Assembly (NCBI GenBank): GCA_029817715.1
Contig: JARUPY010000085.1
Coordinates: 1,488,001-1,552,000 of the forward strand
Origin: Melastoma dodecandrum
Taxonomy: Eukaryota > Streptophyta > Magnoliopsida > Myrtales > Melastomataceae
Length of the DNA: 64,000 bases
Reading direction: 5' to 3'
The translations under genes were made by a program, and so were the position numbers. The first letter of the stretch is position 1. Each line of letters begins with the position of its first letter. The notes beneath the pieces were generated by a model. That model made no database searches. It was given only the letters and a program-made list of their open reading frames with translations, and was not told the origin of the DNA. This document shows positions 49,796 through 62,785 of the stretch, piece by piece.

Positions 49796-51669
49796 TGTTG
49801 AGGTGTTTTGATGATAAGCAATGACCTTCTGCAAAGCAGAAGTCAACCCTCTACACGACAGAAGCTAATCCTGACAGGAACCTTCTGTAAGGAAATATTT
49901 TTGTAATTAATAATTAATTACGAAATTAAGTGGGAATATTCCATGGGAATTATCCAATATGATCAGGTTAATTATCTGATCGAAATCATTGCCAAAGAAA
50001 TAAAATAGAATAATATATTTCCATTTGAGGAAATATAATCTTCTATCTATGGTAACATTCTACAAGGTTGTTTAAACCTTCTGTGAATCAATCCGATCAC
50101 CAAAACGCGTTATCTAGGATGTTTATCCACGTCATCTGTCTAGATACATTCACTTAAATATCTTGAACAGAATGAATCAAATTAAACCATTAAGGAAGTT
50201 AATCTTTGATTATTTCCGTTTGTAGAAGGCTGTCGACAAACCAGAACCTTCTGTAATGCAATATTCGTGGAAACAATCATCAAATTATTATTAATTTGAT
50301 TTGATACGTTTACCTAAAGAATATATGCCTAGTGTGACGTATTTGTAAATTAAATATTGTATTATATTCTAACCTTTTACTTTCCTTGTTCTGCAGAAGG
50401 CTGATTCGTCAGATTACCTTCTACACTTAGCGTTTTTGTCTTTGTGTATAAATAGGACATTAGTTCATGCTTTCAGATAATATAGAATACCTAGACAGAA
50501 CTGCCACGAATCTTCTTGTATTCTGAGAGCGTAAGTTTCGAGTTTTGTTAGTCACGCACGAGGGACGCTACCTGCAGAAGGCTGCATCGTTGGTGAAGTC
50601 TTCTGCGAGAGTGACTAGGGGACCACGAGGGACTCGGTTGGAAGCTGCAGGAGATGTTGGTGGATAGCACGGCTGGGTGTCGTGTGCCAACGTGCGGTGG
50701 GCCGGAGAGAAGGGCAGATACCCCGGGAGCACAGAAGGTGAGGGACTAACCAGCTTCTGTAGTGTAACGTTCTGTGTGTGCAGGTACCTAGGACGGAGGT
50801 TGCCGTCTGCTTGCGTGGGGTTTGCCGCGTGCTTGCGCAGGGTCTGCTGCGTGCTTGCGTAGGGTATGCTACGTGCTTGTGTGGGGTACGCCACATAGTC
50901 GCTATCTCGAGGAGATCATGCAAGTCGTGTGGAGCCGCCGGAGGGAAAATCCATCCTTGAACAGGGGTTGCTGTTCGCTTGCGTAGGGTCCGCTACGTGC
51001 TCGCGTGGGGTACGCCACGAAGTCGTTGTCCTTGAGAGGATTGCGCATTGGTTACTTTGTTAGTCACATCAACGTGTGCATTGAGTTACTATAGTGCAGA
51101 ACCTTCGGGTCTGTACAACCTACTATAGTGCAGAACCTTCGGGTCTGTGAATCTACTTCAGTGCAGAACCTTACGGTCTGTACTTATCAAGTCACTTCCT
51201 ACATAGAACCTTCTGGTCTATAATGGATTGACATTTACAACACAGAACCTTCTGGTCTGTGATCTTTCACTCAGAGTTCTACGGTACAGAACCTTCTGGT
51301 TTGTGCTGTGTAACAAGTTCTACGGTACAGAACCTTCTGGTCTGTGCTCTGCCACTCAGACTTCTACAGTGAAGAACTTTCTGATCAGCTCTATTTGCTA
51401 TCGATTGTGTAATCTGTATTGAGATACAATTGAGTGGAAACCATCCAAATTTCTGGGTGAAGAGTGGAGTAGGCGATTTGCCGAACCACTATAAAAGTCT
51501 TGCGTACTTCAAACAAATCGCAATCACAATCCAACGTTCTGTTTTACAGAAACCTATCTCTAAGGTTCTGTGGCACAGAAGCTTTCTTCCGCTGCGGGGT
51601 TAATCGAAAAGGATTTAAATATCCTTAATTGGACTTTAACACTAATTCACCCCCCCTCTTAGTGTAACA
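49796..51669 (+). repeat. 3' LTR of the SIRE-type element
   Basis: 1874 bp, same length as the 5' LTR. Differences are substitutions only as far as I can see, spread over the whole LTR. Confidence 0.95.
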
Positions 51670-54600
51670 CACACATTGATGCATTGTGACATAATTCGTA
51701 TTTAATAAAGAAAGGGGAAACATTATTTGAGTTTTACCAAAATGGATTTTGGTTTATATTTATATATATATATAAACCTGCTTTGAGCAGAAACTCTTAA
51801 GGGGTTCCGTTCGTGTGGGCGATCAGACGTTTACTCCCAAAGGCCAAGAGAAAGGCCCGGCCGAGGCATGCTTTCCTCAATCCCACGTTATTAAACAAGA
51901 ACAGGCCCATCTTAGGCCCATTGGGCTGTATTGGGCCGGGCCGAATGTTACAAGTTTCCTTTTTTGCTTTTGAGCCTAGCTTATAACCGAAACGATCCCA
52001 TCCCCGTTACTATTAACACCTTAAGAAACGAAAAGAGCATGCCACCCCCCATTCTCGAGACTGAGTATCGCCCCATCTCGCATCGGGGAAATCGGCATAT
52101 ACGTTAGATGCTGAGGGCGCACATGTGCGTAGGCTACATTGGGGAATTTTTCATGAACATTTACTATGAGTAGGACCTCTTGTCGATGGCATGAAAGCAA
52201 GACCGTGTAAAAGAAAAAACAACCACCAAGGGAAATGAGAGTGGTAGGAAATGCTTTTAAATAAAAAAAGAAGAGCATCTTTTCCTACGAGTGTAAAAGG
52301 AAGCCAAAGGGGAGGGAGGGAGGAGTACCAAATTCCACGTTTGCCTTCGGATATTTGACAAAGGCTTATCCCTGGGGGAACCCCCCCCTAGCTGTCCTTT
52401 CCATGTTTACAAACCCCCCTTCTTTTAAACCTTTTCCTTCTCTTCCAAATACCTTTCCTTTGCTAAAGAATTGGGGGGGTTTCACTTCCCTATTTCTTCT
52501 CTCCACCCCTTCCCATCTAGAATTTCTATATTATTTCCAAGTTAAAAGATACGCAGAGGCGAGGAGTTTAGTAGAAAATTTCTATCCCAAGTTGCCTTTT
52601 TTTTTCAAGGCTATCGAAGCATTAACTTTATTCATCGGAGAAATTCACAATAGGTGGAATTTTGAAATTATTTATGATATTTAACGAAATCTTTCAAAAC
52701 CAACGATGGCGACAAAACATCCCCCCAGTCACGTTGGCTTTATGTTACCATGGAAAATTGTTGGAGGGCAAAAGCCCTTTTCACATTCCCTTGGAATAGT
52801 ACGTAGAAATAGGGAACTAATTCCAAAGATAATTAGTGTGGAATTACATTTTGCCACCCCTTTCGTCTTTGTTGACAAGGACTATAAACCTCCACTTTAA
52901 TCCCCAGTTTCCATGGAGTGAGTTTTGTTATCGAAAAATATTCCTTGAAAGTTAAACACTTTCAAAATTGGTTAAATAATCAAAACTTATAAATTTGATT
53001 TCACTTTTTAAGGTATTCCGATTCATAAAATCAGATTTTTGTTCTCACTTATTGGAGTTATAATCTCCTATATCCATAAATATTATTCTGATTTGGTGAA
53101 ATTTTACGAGAAACTATGGAAATATGTTTCTTTTAGAACATTTTCATGAACCCCTTCTTTCTCATTTACGATTATTTCATGAGAACTTCAACACGCATTG
53201 TTCTAGAAGTCCGAATTGTGGTCGATAGACTCGCTCACTCGTATATCTATCTCATTCTAATTCGAAAATTTTTTAACTCTGTCCAACAACAACCAACCAC
53301 CCCCCCCCCCTTCGAGATATTCAATCCTATATTTCTATTACAACATGAATATACAATCAATCTTCGTACGTCTGGCCCGAAATACTTACACGAACAAACA
53401 AAACTACAAGTATGTAGGTACGTTTTTCTTCTCCATTAGACAGCCATTGATACCGACTGTTGTTGTGGTGGTGGGGGGGGGGGGTGGGTTTCAACATCAG
53501 TAATCGGGGCAACCGGACAATATGTAGTCCCAACAATCGCCTTCGAAATTCATCTAGGATCGTAACCAGCGGTGCCGTGTCGTGTCCCATGAAATATATT
53601 TCCAATTCCATCGATTGCGGCACTCCTTGGCAAACCAAACAAAGGTAAAAAGAACAGAGATAGAGAACGTCGACAACGAGAAGAAACAACAAGTCCAATT
53701 TAGACACGAGGAAATCACCTACAATTCGATTTCCATCACGTGGCTGAAACAACGCGCTGTGGGCGAGGCATCGAGATCCCATCACAGCATTGAAGAACGA
53801 GTTGCAGAGATAACTAGCTAAAATCGGAGATCCCATTTCCAAAAACGATGATTTACGCACGTGTCGTGGGAAAAAAATTCCACCCACATTCCAAATAGAG
53901 GATGCCAATGTGAAGGGAAAAAAGAATATAGTGTAGTGAAGTGATGATAGGAGGGGGGGGTCGTTCGTTATGACATTGATGATGCAAAAAACCCGATTTT
54001 ACCTACATATAACACGTAAACGAAATAAAAACAAATTAATGTTATGTTATGTCGTTTTTTAAGTTGAAAATTCTGCTATGTGTGTTTAATATAGGAAGAT
54101 AATATAATATAGAGAACAGACGCACATGGGGGGGGGGGTTATGAATGTACCCTTGATTTTGCTAAGCAAGGTAGGCAAGTGATAAAAGAGGAGATGATCA
54201 TAAGAGATAAATTGGGTTGTGGGGGTTGCCTTTCTTTGTTGATGGTGACAATAGAAGAGCAAAGAGAGTTCTGGGGTTTGTTGGCTGTGACCCCCCTTGT
54301 TTTGTTAGGTAAGATAGTTGGATTGAACCCTTAGGGCTAAGTGACAAATGGTTGATGAGCTTGCATTGTTAACCTTTTCTTATGTTCTCATCTAGGTGTC
54401 GTCCGGACAAGCACAATTGTACATGGGGGGGTGGGGTGTCTAATCAGGACATCGTTTCGATGATGGGTTTCGAAAGATATTACAACCTCGTTATCATGCT
54501 GTTCACATACCTTTCCGGCTAACGAAGCCCTTTACACACATACTACAGGAGGGTTCTCTTTCTCCGAGCGATGAGCACCGTTCGGTCGAATAAACACCCC

Positions 54601-55630
54601 CCCCCCTCGATCGACCATTCCCAATCTCTTAAGTTTAAATACAATGGAAAGAGAGAGAGAGAGAGAGAGGGTGAGGAAGAAAGAAAGGGACCCCAAAAAG
54701 CTCGTGATCCCAAGGATATGGATCTCATCGTGTCATATTTAATATTTGATTAAACAAATATTGTCCCTTTGATCTCTTACCTTCATCCCCTCCTTGGCCT
54801 TATTTTGGATCCGATTATGAAAATAATATGACTGAGCAGATCGGGAGTCGTGATCTATACTAAAAGTAAAAAACGACGCCCTGAGGTCATCTAATCTTAA
54901 ACCAACCCCCCCCCCCCCCCCCTCATTACTATTGACTATTAATTGATAACTTCATCATCTTCTTCTTCTTTTACATAATATGTTGCAGTCGAGTTCTGTG
55001 GAAAAGAATTCGACAGTTATTACCGATGTTTATCCTAACATAATAACTGGATGATCTTACTACACGGGTTGTTATATTTTAGAGTTCATCACAGGCATGG
55101 CAATAATGCGCTCGGGAGGACGACCTCTTCCTGCCCCTTCACTTCGCGCCCCCTGTTTCACTAACCTTGAGCACTAGGCGCACTACGCACCCCTTTCCAT
55201 ATATATAAAAAAAATTCCCCTGATATTATTCTTTTTCCATTCCGACAGTGATTTTAATACCGAAGTAAGCGTAATTTTATTCCATTGGAAGTTATAGCCG
55301 GACTGAAAACCAAAATCTTAGAAACTGAAGTAATGTAATGGAACTGAAACTCTTCGGACACTTCACATCTCGAACTCCCTCTTCTTACAACAACAGCAGC
55401 AAACAAGACAAAAGACTTGCTGTGTCCCCGAACGACTCCATAAATAAAACTTAAGACCCGCCCCCCCCCACCCAAAGGCCATCACTCCACTCTCTCCTCC
55501 CGAATTAAAAAGTTTTCCAGACTGCAAAAAAGAGTGCTCGGGAACCGATTACCCACTCGGCCCCGGCCCTCCCCCATCCCTCCTCCTGCCCATCGTCATC
55601 AATAAAGTCGACATCTTTCCCCTCCTCCCA
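51670..55630. other. Spacer upstream of the bHLH79-like gene, about 4 kb
   Basis: No gene supported. Long homopolymer G or C runs are frequent (near 52381, 53301, 53470, 53952, 54128, 54597, 54906 and 55461). A GA microsatellite lies near 54652. A TATATATAAA box at 55199 is about 430 bases before the bHLH start and may be its TATA element. Confidence 0.45.
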
Positions 55631-57641
55631 ATGTATCCGCCGATTATCAACGAGTCCTCTTTCTCGGCGACCAACGCCTCCGCCTACAGCCTGGCTGGGA
55701 TATGGCCCTTCGCCAACGGGGAGTCTCCCGGCGGCAATGGCCTTGGCCTCAGGATGGGGTCCCTACTGGGGTTTCTCGGGGACAGGGAGGGCGGCGCCTC
55801 CGGAGACGTCTCGTCGGTCACTGAGAACGGTGGGAGGAGTGGCGTCAGGAGGAGGGACAACGCCGGGCTCGGTGCTGCTGCTGGTTGTGGGAATGGGAAT
55901 TGCGAGGACGAGTGCTCCAAGTTGGTCTCCACCAGCTGCGGCAATGACTTGGTGGGTCTTCTTCATTTCCTACCCTTTTTTTATTTCTCTCTCTCTCTCT
56001 GTCCAATTGATCCTTTTGATTATGCGATTCCATGATATGTGTGTCTTAGTTGTTGGGAAGTTGATCGTTTCTTTGTTTGTCCCTTTCATTTGCCTTTTGG
56101 GAGCTGATCTTCGTTTTTCTATTCTTTTTCAAATTTTTTTTTGTTTCACTGATTAAGACAGTTTAATTTGGTTCTCTGTTTGACTAATTGCCCATCTAAT
56201 CATTGAGCAATTGCTTTTAAGGGGCAGTCAATTCTTTTGCATCTCTTAAGATCTTCGCCTGCGTTGATTCGGAACTTACTGTTAGAGGCTTGTGATATTT
56301 TGTTTTATGGTCGAAGCTACAGGGACTGATTTTTGCTGATTGCTTGACTTGTCATGGGCTATCTTATCCGCGCTAATTCGTGGCACGATTCATTGCCTAA
56401 CCTTGGATATGTCTTGATGATAGGCCGTGTCACACGGGAATGGAAAAAGGATGAAGTTGGCGCTATCTAGGGATGAAAATGGCGGAGAGAAAAACGAAGT
56501 AGGGACGACCTCTGCTTCTGGTTCTAAGCAGGGGGAACCCAGTAAGAAGCCCTCTGAACCGCCAAAGCAGGACTACATACACGTGAGAGCACGCCGGGGT
56601 CAGGCGACAGATAGCCATAGCCTAGCGGAGAGAGTAAGTCGCCAGTTGTAGTTGTTTGTTTCAAGGTATACCGTTACTACTGTAGTTTAATAGTCGCATG
56701 GGATGCATAATTTTGCAGGCAAGGAGGGAAAAGATCAGCGAAAGGATGAAGATTCTCCAAGATCTGGTCCCTGGATGCAACAAGGTGATTAATTCGATGG
56801 CTCTGACTGAAATCAGAGACGAGTCACCAGCTCCGGATCCTTTCTAGACTGAAATCGGATTTGATGTTTCTGACTGCGTGGCACCTAATTTTGGAAGTCT
56901 TCCCTAGCTTTTGGTGGATAATCATCCGTCATTTTGTAAATCGTCAGGTAATTGGGAAGGCAGTCATCCTTGATGAGATTATCAATTACATACAGTCGCT
57001 GCAGCGTCAAGTCGAGGTACACTCTTCCGATCCCGTGAATTTTATTGCCATTCCAGTTATCCAATAATCTGTTCTGTGGCTAATATTCGTGAGTTGTTTT
57101 TATAGTTCTTGTCGATTAAGCTTGAAGCGGTCAACTCGAGGATGAGTATGCACCCGGCTCTAGATGGATTCCCGGTTAAAGATGTAAGTGCTGCTTTTCT
57201 GTTGTGAGAGAGCTGAGGAAGGATGTTTTGAAATAGATGTAACCGTGAACAGACTAATGAACGAACTGCCAGTGAAAGTCGACAGACGAACAAGAAACAA
57301 AAATATCACAAAACTTGACTAGGAAGACCTTTTACATTAAAAAAAAAATCCACGGAACCCAGAGAAACCCCTGCATTTCCTCTAGTAATATAAAGTGGTA
57401 GTCCTCGTAGAGCATGTGAACTGCAACTGATATCCTAAACGATTCAATTACGAGAGGGTAAATTGATCTTATTAGCATTAGACTAATCTCTGGATATGTC
57501 TTATTTCAGCTCGGTGCCCAACAGTTTGATGCTAACGGGATGATGTTTTCCCCACAAGCTGGGAGGGAAGGAGCTCAAGGAACGCAGCCAGAATGGCTAC
57601 ATATGCAGTTGGGCGGAGCCAGTTTCGAGAGGCCGAACTAA
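55631..57641 (+). CDS. BHLH79: bHLH transcription factor, bHLH79-like
   Basis: Six exons: 55631-55951, 56424-56633, 56719-56784, 56948-57016, 57106-57183, 57510-57641. Introns are GT-AG and the joined frame encodes 291 residues. The N-terminus ([21 protein letters not shown] followed by IWPF) and C-terminus ([11 protein letters not shown]) match the bHLH79 / BEE-HBI group. The bHLH domain is at about residues 162-224: basic region [20 protein letters not shown], with His172, Glu176 and Arg180 as the E-box/G-box contacts, then [16 protein letters not shown], loop, and helix 2 [21 protein letters not shown] basic stretch (GNGKRMK) precedes it. Members bind G-boxes and promote growth downstream of hormone signals; the exact role here is inferred only. 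Convergent with the MYB gene; the foldback element sits in between. Confidence 0.93.
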
Positions 57642-58371
57642 TCCCAATCTGGGCATAGCATATGCAGATTTCATTAACTGATCTCGAAGCAGTATTCCGG
57701 ATCGGCGTACCAAGGTTTGATCCGAAGCATGGATTTGGATATGGAAGGGGTCAGTCATACAGATGCAGCTTATCATTCTTACATATATCATGTTGCTGGC
57801 AGGACATGGGCCTAGTCCAATCAATCATAATAGCTAATTAGATAACTTGGGTTGATTCCACTTATATTCATTGGGATACTTGTGTTAGTGCCCGGCCGAA
57901 CCTGTAGTTTGCTTTTTAGTGCAGGACAACTTGTCCGAACTGTAAGAAAAAAGGACTCCGCATTCTCATATCCCTCTATGTCATATTATCATTATGATTG
58001 GGTTTGCACTTGTGTTTCACCTGTGGCATTCCCTCGATAACTAGAAGTGGTAGTCACAACCTCCTGACTTTTGAGGCCGTCTCGGCCGTCCACGATGACT
58101 CGGGAATTTCATGGGCAGCACGCCACGCGTCCCTGATGAGGAACTCGTTTCTGGACCAGATCTAATGTATGGAACAAAACGTGGCCTAATCTTGAAAAAG
58201 CTACAGATTTTCACCAAAGTAGAGGGTGTCTAGAAACAACCACACCAACAGAGAGCCATGGCAGATGGGAATTGTAGGGACGAGGGGCATTAAATACCAG
58301 GTGGTGGGAGAACCACAACAACACAACACCCCAAAACAAATGGCTCGGGTATGGGAATTGGGTCCATGTCC
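57642..58371. other. 3' flank of the bHLH gene
   Basis: No gene. It ends with GTCCATGTCC at 58362-58371, the left copy of the foldback element's target duplication. Confidence 0.5.
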
Positions 58372-59821
58372 GGAAGCGGCTAACGGTACGTGCACGTAAT
58401 CGTTACGTGCTTTACTAAAATTGATTTTTTTTTTAGTAAATTTTACTAAAAATCGATGTTTTTTAGTAAAATCGTTAGTAAATTACTAAAAAACATTAGT
58501 AATCCGTTACTAATTTTTCACTGTTTGACCATTAGGAAAGTTACTAAACTAGGTTTAGTAAATCTGCGAAAAAATTTACTAAACTTTTTAGTAACCGATT
58601 ACTAAAAATAACGGTGATTTGACAGTTTTTTTTAGTAATCGTTACTAAAATTTCACTGTTCAACTTTAGTAATCGGTTACTAAAAAGTTTAGTAATTTTT
58701 TCCGCCGATTTACTAAACCTAGTTTAGTAACTTTCCGAATGGTCAAACAGTGAAAAATTAGTAGCGGTTACTAATTTTTTGTAATAAAATTTGTAATACT
58801 AGTAATTTTCCAGGTAGGCCGTCCGGAGATTTTAGTAATGATTTACTAATTTTGTAAGCGAAATTAGTAAATTACTGTTTGACATAGTAAAGTCGTTAGT
58901 AAATTACTAATTTTTTTAGTTTTTTTCGTAATCGTTTACTACTTTTTGAACAAAATTCAGTAACCAATTACTAAACTTTTTAGTAATTTCAGTAAATGAA
59001 CAGTACATTTCGAACCTAAAACTGAACCTGTTTTCAATGTGAAATTACCATTTTACCCCTCCTGTAAAATTATAAATAGGTTCGGTTTTAGGTTTGGAGT
59101 GAAAATTCGTAAACGATTTTGTAATTTATCGCAGGGGTAAAATGGTAATTTCACACTGAAAACAGGTTCAGTTTTAGGTTCGGAATGTACTGTTCATTTT
59201 AGAAAATTACTAAAAAAATTAGTAATTGGTTACGAAATTTTTTCCCAAAAGTAGTAAACCATTACGAAAAAATTTTTTAAAAATTAGTAATTTACTAACG
59301 ACTTTACTATGTTACACAGTAATTTACTAATTTTTTTAACACAATTAGTAAATCATTACTAAAATCTCCGGACGGGAAACCTGGAAAATTACTACTATTA
59401 CTAATTTTTTAACAAAATATTAGTAACCGGTACTAATTTTTCACTGTTTGACCATTCGGAAAGTTACTAAACTAGGTTTAGTAAACCGGCGGAAAAATTT
59501 ACTAAACTTTTTAGTAACCGATTACTAAAGTTGAGCAGTGAAATTTTAGTAACGATTACTAAAAAAACTGTCAAATCAACGTTATTTTTAGTAATCGGTT
59601 ACTAAAAGTTTAGTAAATTTTCCGGCCGATTTACTAAACCTAGTTTAGTAACTTTCCGAATGGTCAAACAGTGAAAAATTAGTAACCGATTACTAATTTT
59701 TTTTAGTAATTTACTAATCATTTTACTAAAAAAAAGTCGATTTTTAGTAAATATTACTAAAATTTTGATCGAATTTAGTAAAGCACGTAACCGTTACGTG
59801 CACGTACCGTTAGCCGCTTCC
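58372..59821. mobile_element. Foldback / Mutator-like MITE, about 1.45 kb, nearly fully palindromic
   Basis: Starts GGAAGCGGCTAACGGTACGT and ends with the reverse complement ACGTACCGTTAGCCGCTTCC. A perfect 10-bp duplication, GTCCATGTCC, flanks it (58362-58371 and 59822-59831). The inverted arms run to the centre near 59097. The outer arms are built from TTTAGTAA/TTACTAAA words and contain smaller palindromes such as TTACTAAACTAGGTTTAGTAA-type units. The central part (about 59000-59210) holds inverted copies of GAACCTAAAACTGAACCTG. No ORF. A target duplication of 9-10 bp fits Mutator-like elements. Confidence 0.92.
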
Positions 59822-59831
59822 GTCCATGTCC

Positions 59832-60245
59832 TGTCATCATCATCAAATCAAGGGTTCCACACGAACTTCCATTCCCACATCCACCGATCCCAGATATTAT
59901 TTCTATTCTGTCGGTTTCAATAAACAAACCACAGGCAATGCCAGCAGCCAGAAGGGAGTTGCAGTAATCATAAGTCAATTATATAGTCTACAAAAGCAGA
60001 TGCGACCCAGCTTAACAAACAGAAAAGAACTGGGTAAAGATGACAGTGCCACAGGAGGAGATGAGGGCGGCCGTCTCTCTTTTTTCTCTTTTCTGGGTGG
60101 GGAGGGGGCTTTTGCATCCATCCATGTTCATCTCTACAGCGGAGAAAGGAACCAATTCAGTCACCACTAGATGATGATAACCTTATCTTATCTTACCGAA
60201 TTTTAATATCCGCCACCTACCACTTCTTTCCCCACAAGGAGATTC
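59832..60245. other. 3' flank of the MYB gene
   Basis: About 400 bases between the foldback element and the MYB stop codon. Probably MYB 3' UTR. No feature seen. Confidence 0.4.
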
Positions 60246-61645
60246 TCAAGCAACGGTCAGCATGTTGTCCCCATGGTTGTAGCTCGACACTGTCTGGAAT
60301 GCTGAGCGCCTAGAAGCTGGATCGGTTCTTTCTGACCCGGTGAATAAGTTTAGGGAAAGAGAGAGAGAATCCATTGAGATGGCTGCCGCCTTGGAGCTCT
60401 GGTGATTGGACATGGTCGACAAATGAGAGAATGGGACAGAAGGCATTGCGCTGACCGACGGATTATTGGCACCGTTGCATTGTATGGGAATAAGGTTGTG
60501 TGCAACAGCGGAGTGAGGTGATACGGATAATGCTGCAGGGGCAATTGGTGGTTGGGACGCGGGAATGGAGTGAAATCCACTGGTACTGTGAGTTTCACTG
60601 GCTGGAGATTGATGTGGCAATGATTGCAGCCGGGCTGGATCATCTTGTTTATGAACTTCTTCCTTCTCCGCTGCAGCTGCAGCCACCTGGAGGAGGACAA
60701 ATAAGACAATACCATGATGTTGAATCAAATCCGGGCATTATACGGACAAACCATTAGATCGGGCAGCATAAACTTATATATAGACTCTGTACTCAATTCA
60801 TACACATAGGATTCGATACATAAATGACATGCATACATAGCGATGAAGACGAAACTCGGTTAAGTCCAATGGCTGGCTAGATATGCATAACCCTTTGAAT
60901 AAGATCGAAAAGGAATGAAAAACATTAGGGAAAAGATTACTCACGGTATCGGTAGTAATATCGAAGAGGCTCGATCGACGCCTGCATCGATTGATGTTGC
61001 TCCGTCGGAGGAAATACTTCTGGGCATGGCTCGCGACCTGAGTAGGCGTGCGTGTCTTGACGTAATTCCTGGAAATCCCTCTCCAATCTCCCTTCCCAAC
61101 ATTCTGCAAACCAACAAGGAACAGCTTGTGCTCCTCCTCTGTCCAAGGGACTCCTGATCGATCAAGCACACAAATCACCTCATAAACAAACTCTTCACGC
61201 ACTCTCGCATCCTAATCTAATCACTCTGACACATCCTCCCATCATCAATCAACACACACAGGCATATCTCCTCGATTCGATTGTTTTGTCACGGAACAAG
61301 GAAAGATGACCAGGAAATAAAAGATCTGACAGTTAACTAATCAATCAACACGAAGAAAGTGAATCCACACAAACCTCTCTTCCGTTCACGGACGCCATTG
61401 CTGGTTCCGGATCGAAGCGCGGCCTCTTCCACGGAACCATAGCTTCCGCAGGCCATCTCCCCCTTGTCCCCGTCTCCATCGTCGGGAATCATCCCCGTGA
61501 CTCCGGAAGGGTGCTGGTACTCGGAAAGGTTGCTGAGACTGACGCACTTCCTCATGGGGTCGGCCGCCACCACCCTGACACCGAAAAGCATGAACTCTCC
61601 GGAGACGGCAGGGGAGAAGCCGGAGGTGGCCGGCGACGTCGACAT
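60246..61645 (-). CDS. MYB1R / SHAQKYF-type MYB transcription factor (At1g74840-like)
   Basis: Three exons (minus): 61645-61375, 61153-60945, 60686-60246. Joined frame of 306 residues. The N-terminus has the conserved block [26 protein letters not shown] but no CCHC zinc knuckle, as in the At1g19000/At1g74840 type. The single MYB repeat (about residues 91-141) reads [20 protein letters not shown] and ends with [10 protein letters not shown] (132-141), the signature of this class, which binds I-box/TATCCA-like [12 protein letters not shown] follows. An EAR repression motif LSLSLNL is at about residues 268-274, which suggests a transcriptional repressor. Exon 3 begins with an Ala run ([10 protein letters not shown]). 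The gene is convergent with bHLH79. Confidence 0.92.
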
Positions 61646-62785
61646 CCCGTATCGTTCCGTTGAATGAAGAGAGAATTTGTTGCGACGGGGGAACCGGTTG
61701 ATATAACAAATACAATCTCTACGTGAAGTGAACCGTTCATTTATTTTAGAAACAATTACAATTACAATTACTTTTTTAGAAACACCGTGTTTGTTTTCTT
61801 TCCCATCTTTATTTAATAGAATGGGGCAGGGGTTGAAAAATATCATTTGACTTTGGATGATTGAGGATGAGGACGACCACAAGTTAACATTAACGCACTC
61901 TAATTTCACGAAAAAAAAAATATCTGGGGAGTGAAAATCAAAATGTCCAGGTTCAATGTTCTCTCGTTGTGCCGGCGAAGGAACCCATAAAAAGACTTGG
62001 GTGATAACATTATCTTATTAAGATAAGATGTGGTAAGTTAAAGAAACATTATCTTCTTATTCAAAGTAGCCTACGCATTACATCACTTGTTAGTTTGATC
62101 GGCCACGCCACGGGAATCTAGTCAACAACCTCCACTCGGACTATTTGTCACCGGGTTTTATTGTCCTATATCTATATATATAATAAAAAAAAAAGGAGAG
62201 AGAGCTCTACTCCACTACATGCCCATATCCACCATATAAATATGATCTTCGATTTATTCTATTTTTTAAACCCCATCGGCCCCTTAATAATTTTAAAGAC
62301 TTGGATAATTTTTTTTTTTTGATAATTTTCCTATCACGCGAGTAAATTCAAAATTTTAAAAAGAAAGGAACATAACATCGATCAAGGGAGCTGAAGAAGC
62401 TGTCGCAATTGGTCGATAAGCTGCTGTTTAGATCGAGGGAATAGTAGTTTATAGAACTGATCAATGAGTAATTTGGAGGAAGCACGTGTCCTAACAGTGA
62501 AATGAAAGATTCTGCATACATAATGCATATCCAGACCGACAACAAACCCAGATAGCAAATTGTTATTACATTATTAGAGGGATTTTGGCATGCGAAAAGA
62601 GAAGGTTCAAACACATTGCCACATTTCTTCTTTCTTATATTCATTGAGTACGGATGCAAATTGTGGTTTTATCTTTTCCGCTTTGGCGATTGTGCTTTAG
62701 CCATCACATTGCTCAGAGCACCTGTGTTTAGCCGAATAGCAAGGTTATCTTCAAGTTGAAGAGTACGCGATGACGAGGGTGAAAC
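61646..62785. other. Spacer between the MYB and the TORTIFOLIA1-like genes
   Basis: MYB promoter on the left, 3' flank of the right-hand gene on the right. TATATCTATATATATAATAAA near 62168 is AT-rich, but it lies over 500 bases from the MYB start. No gene seen. Confidence 0.4.

Larger units (their letters stand above)
40207..51669 (+). mobile_element. SIRE-type Ty1-copia retrotransposon with envelope-like ORF
   Basis: 11463 bp with two 1874-bp LTRs (TGTTGAGG...GTGTAACA). The primer-binding site TGGTATCAGAGC is at 42083-42094 and the purine tract CAAAAAGGGGGAGA is at 49781-49794. Flanks are CACGC (40202-40206) and CACAC (51670-51674): a 5-bp duplication with one change. Very long LTRs, a long leader, copia-order gag-pol and an extra ORF between pol and the 3' LTR are the marks of the SIRE/Maximus lineage. 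By eye the LTRs differ at about 22 positions (near 1.2%), so the insertion is fairly recent. Gag-pol carries several lesions, including in the integrase and RT active sites. Hairpin families run through LTR, leader and 3' region. Confidence 0.95.

Noticed and set aside
53357..53908. 183-codon open frame on the minus strand
   Set aside because: No recognisable motif or splice context. It spans a G homopolymer and low-complexity DNA and looks like a chance ORF.
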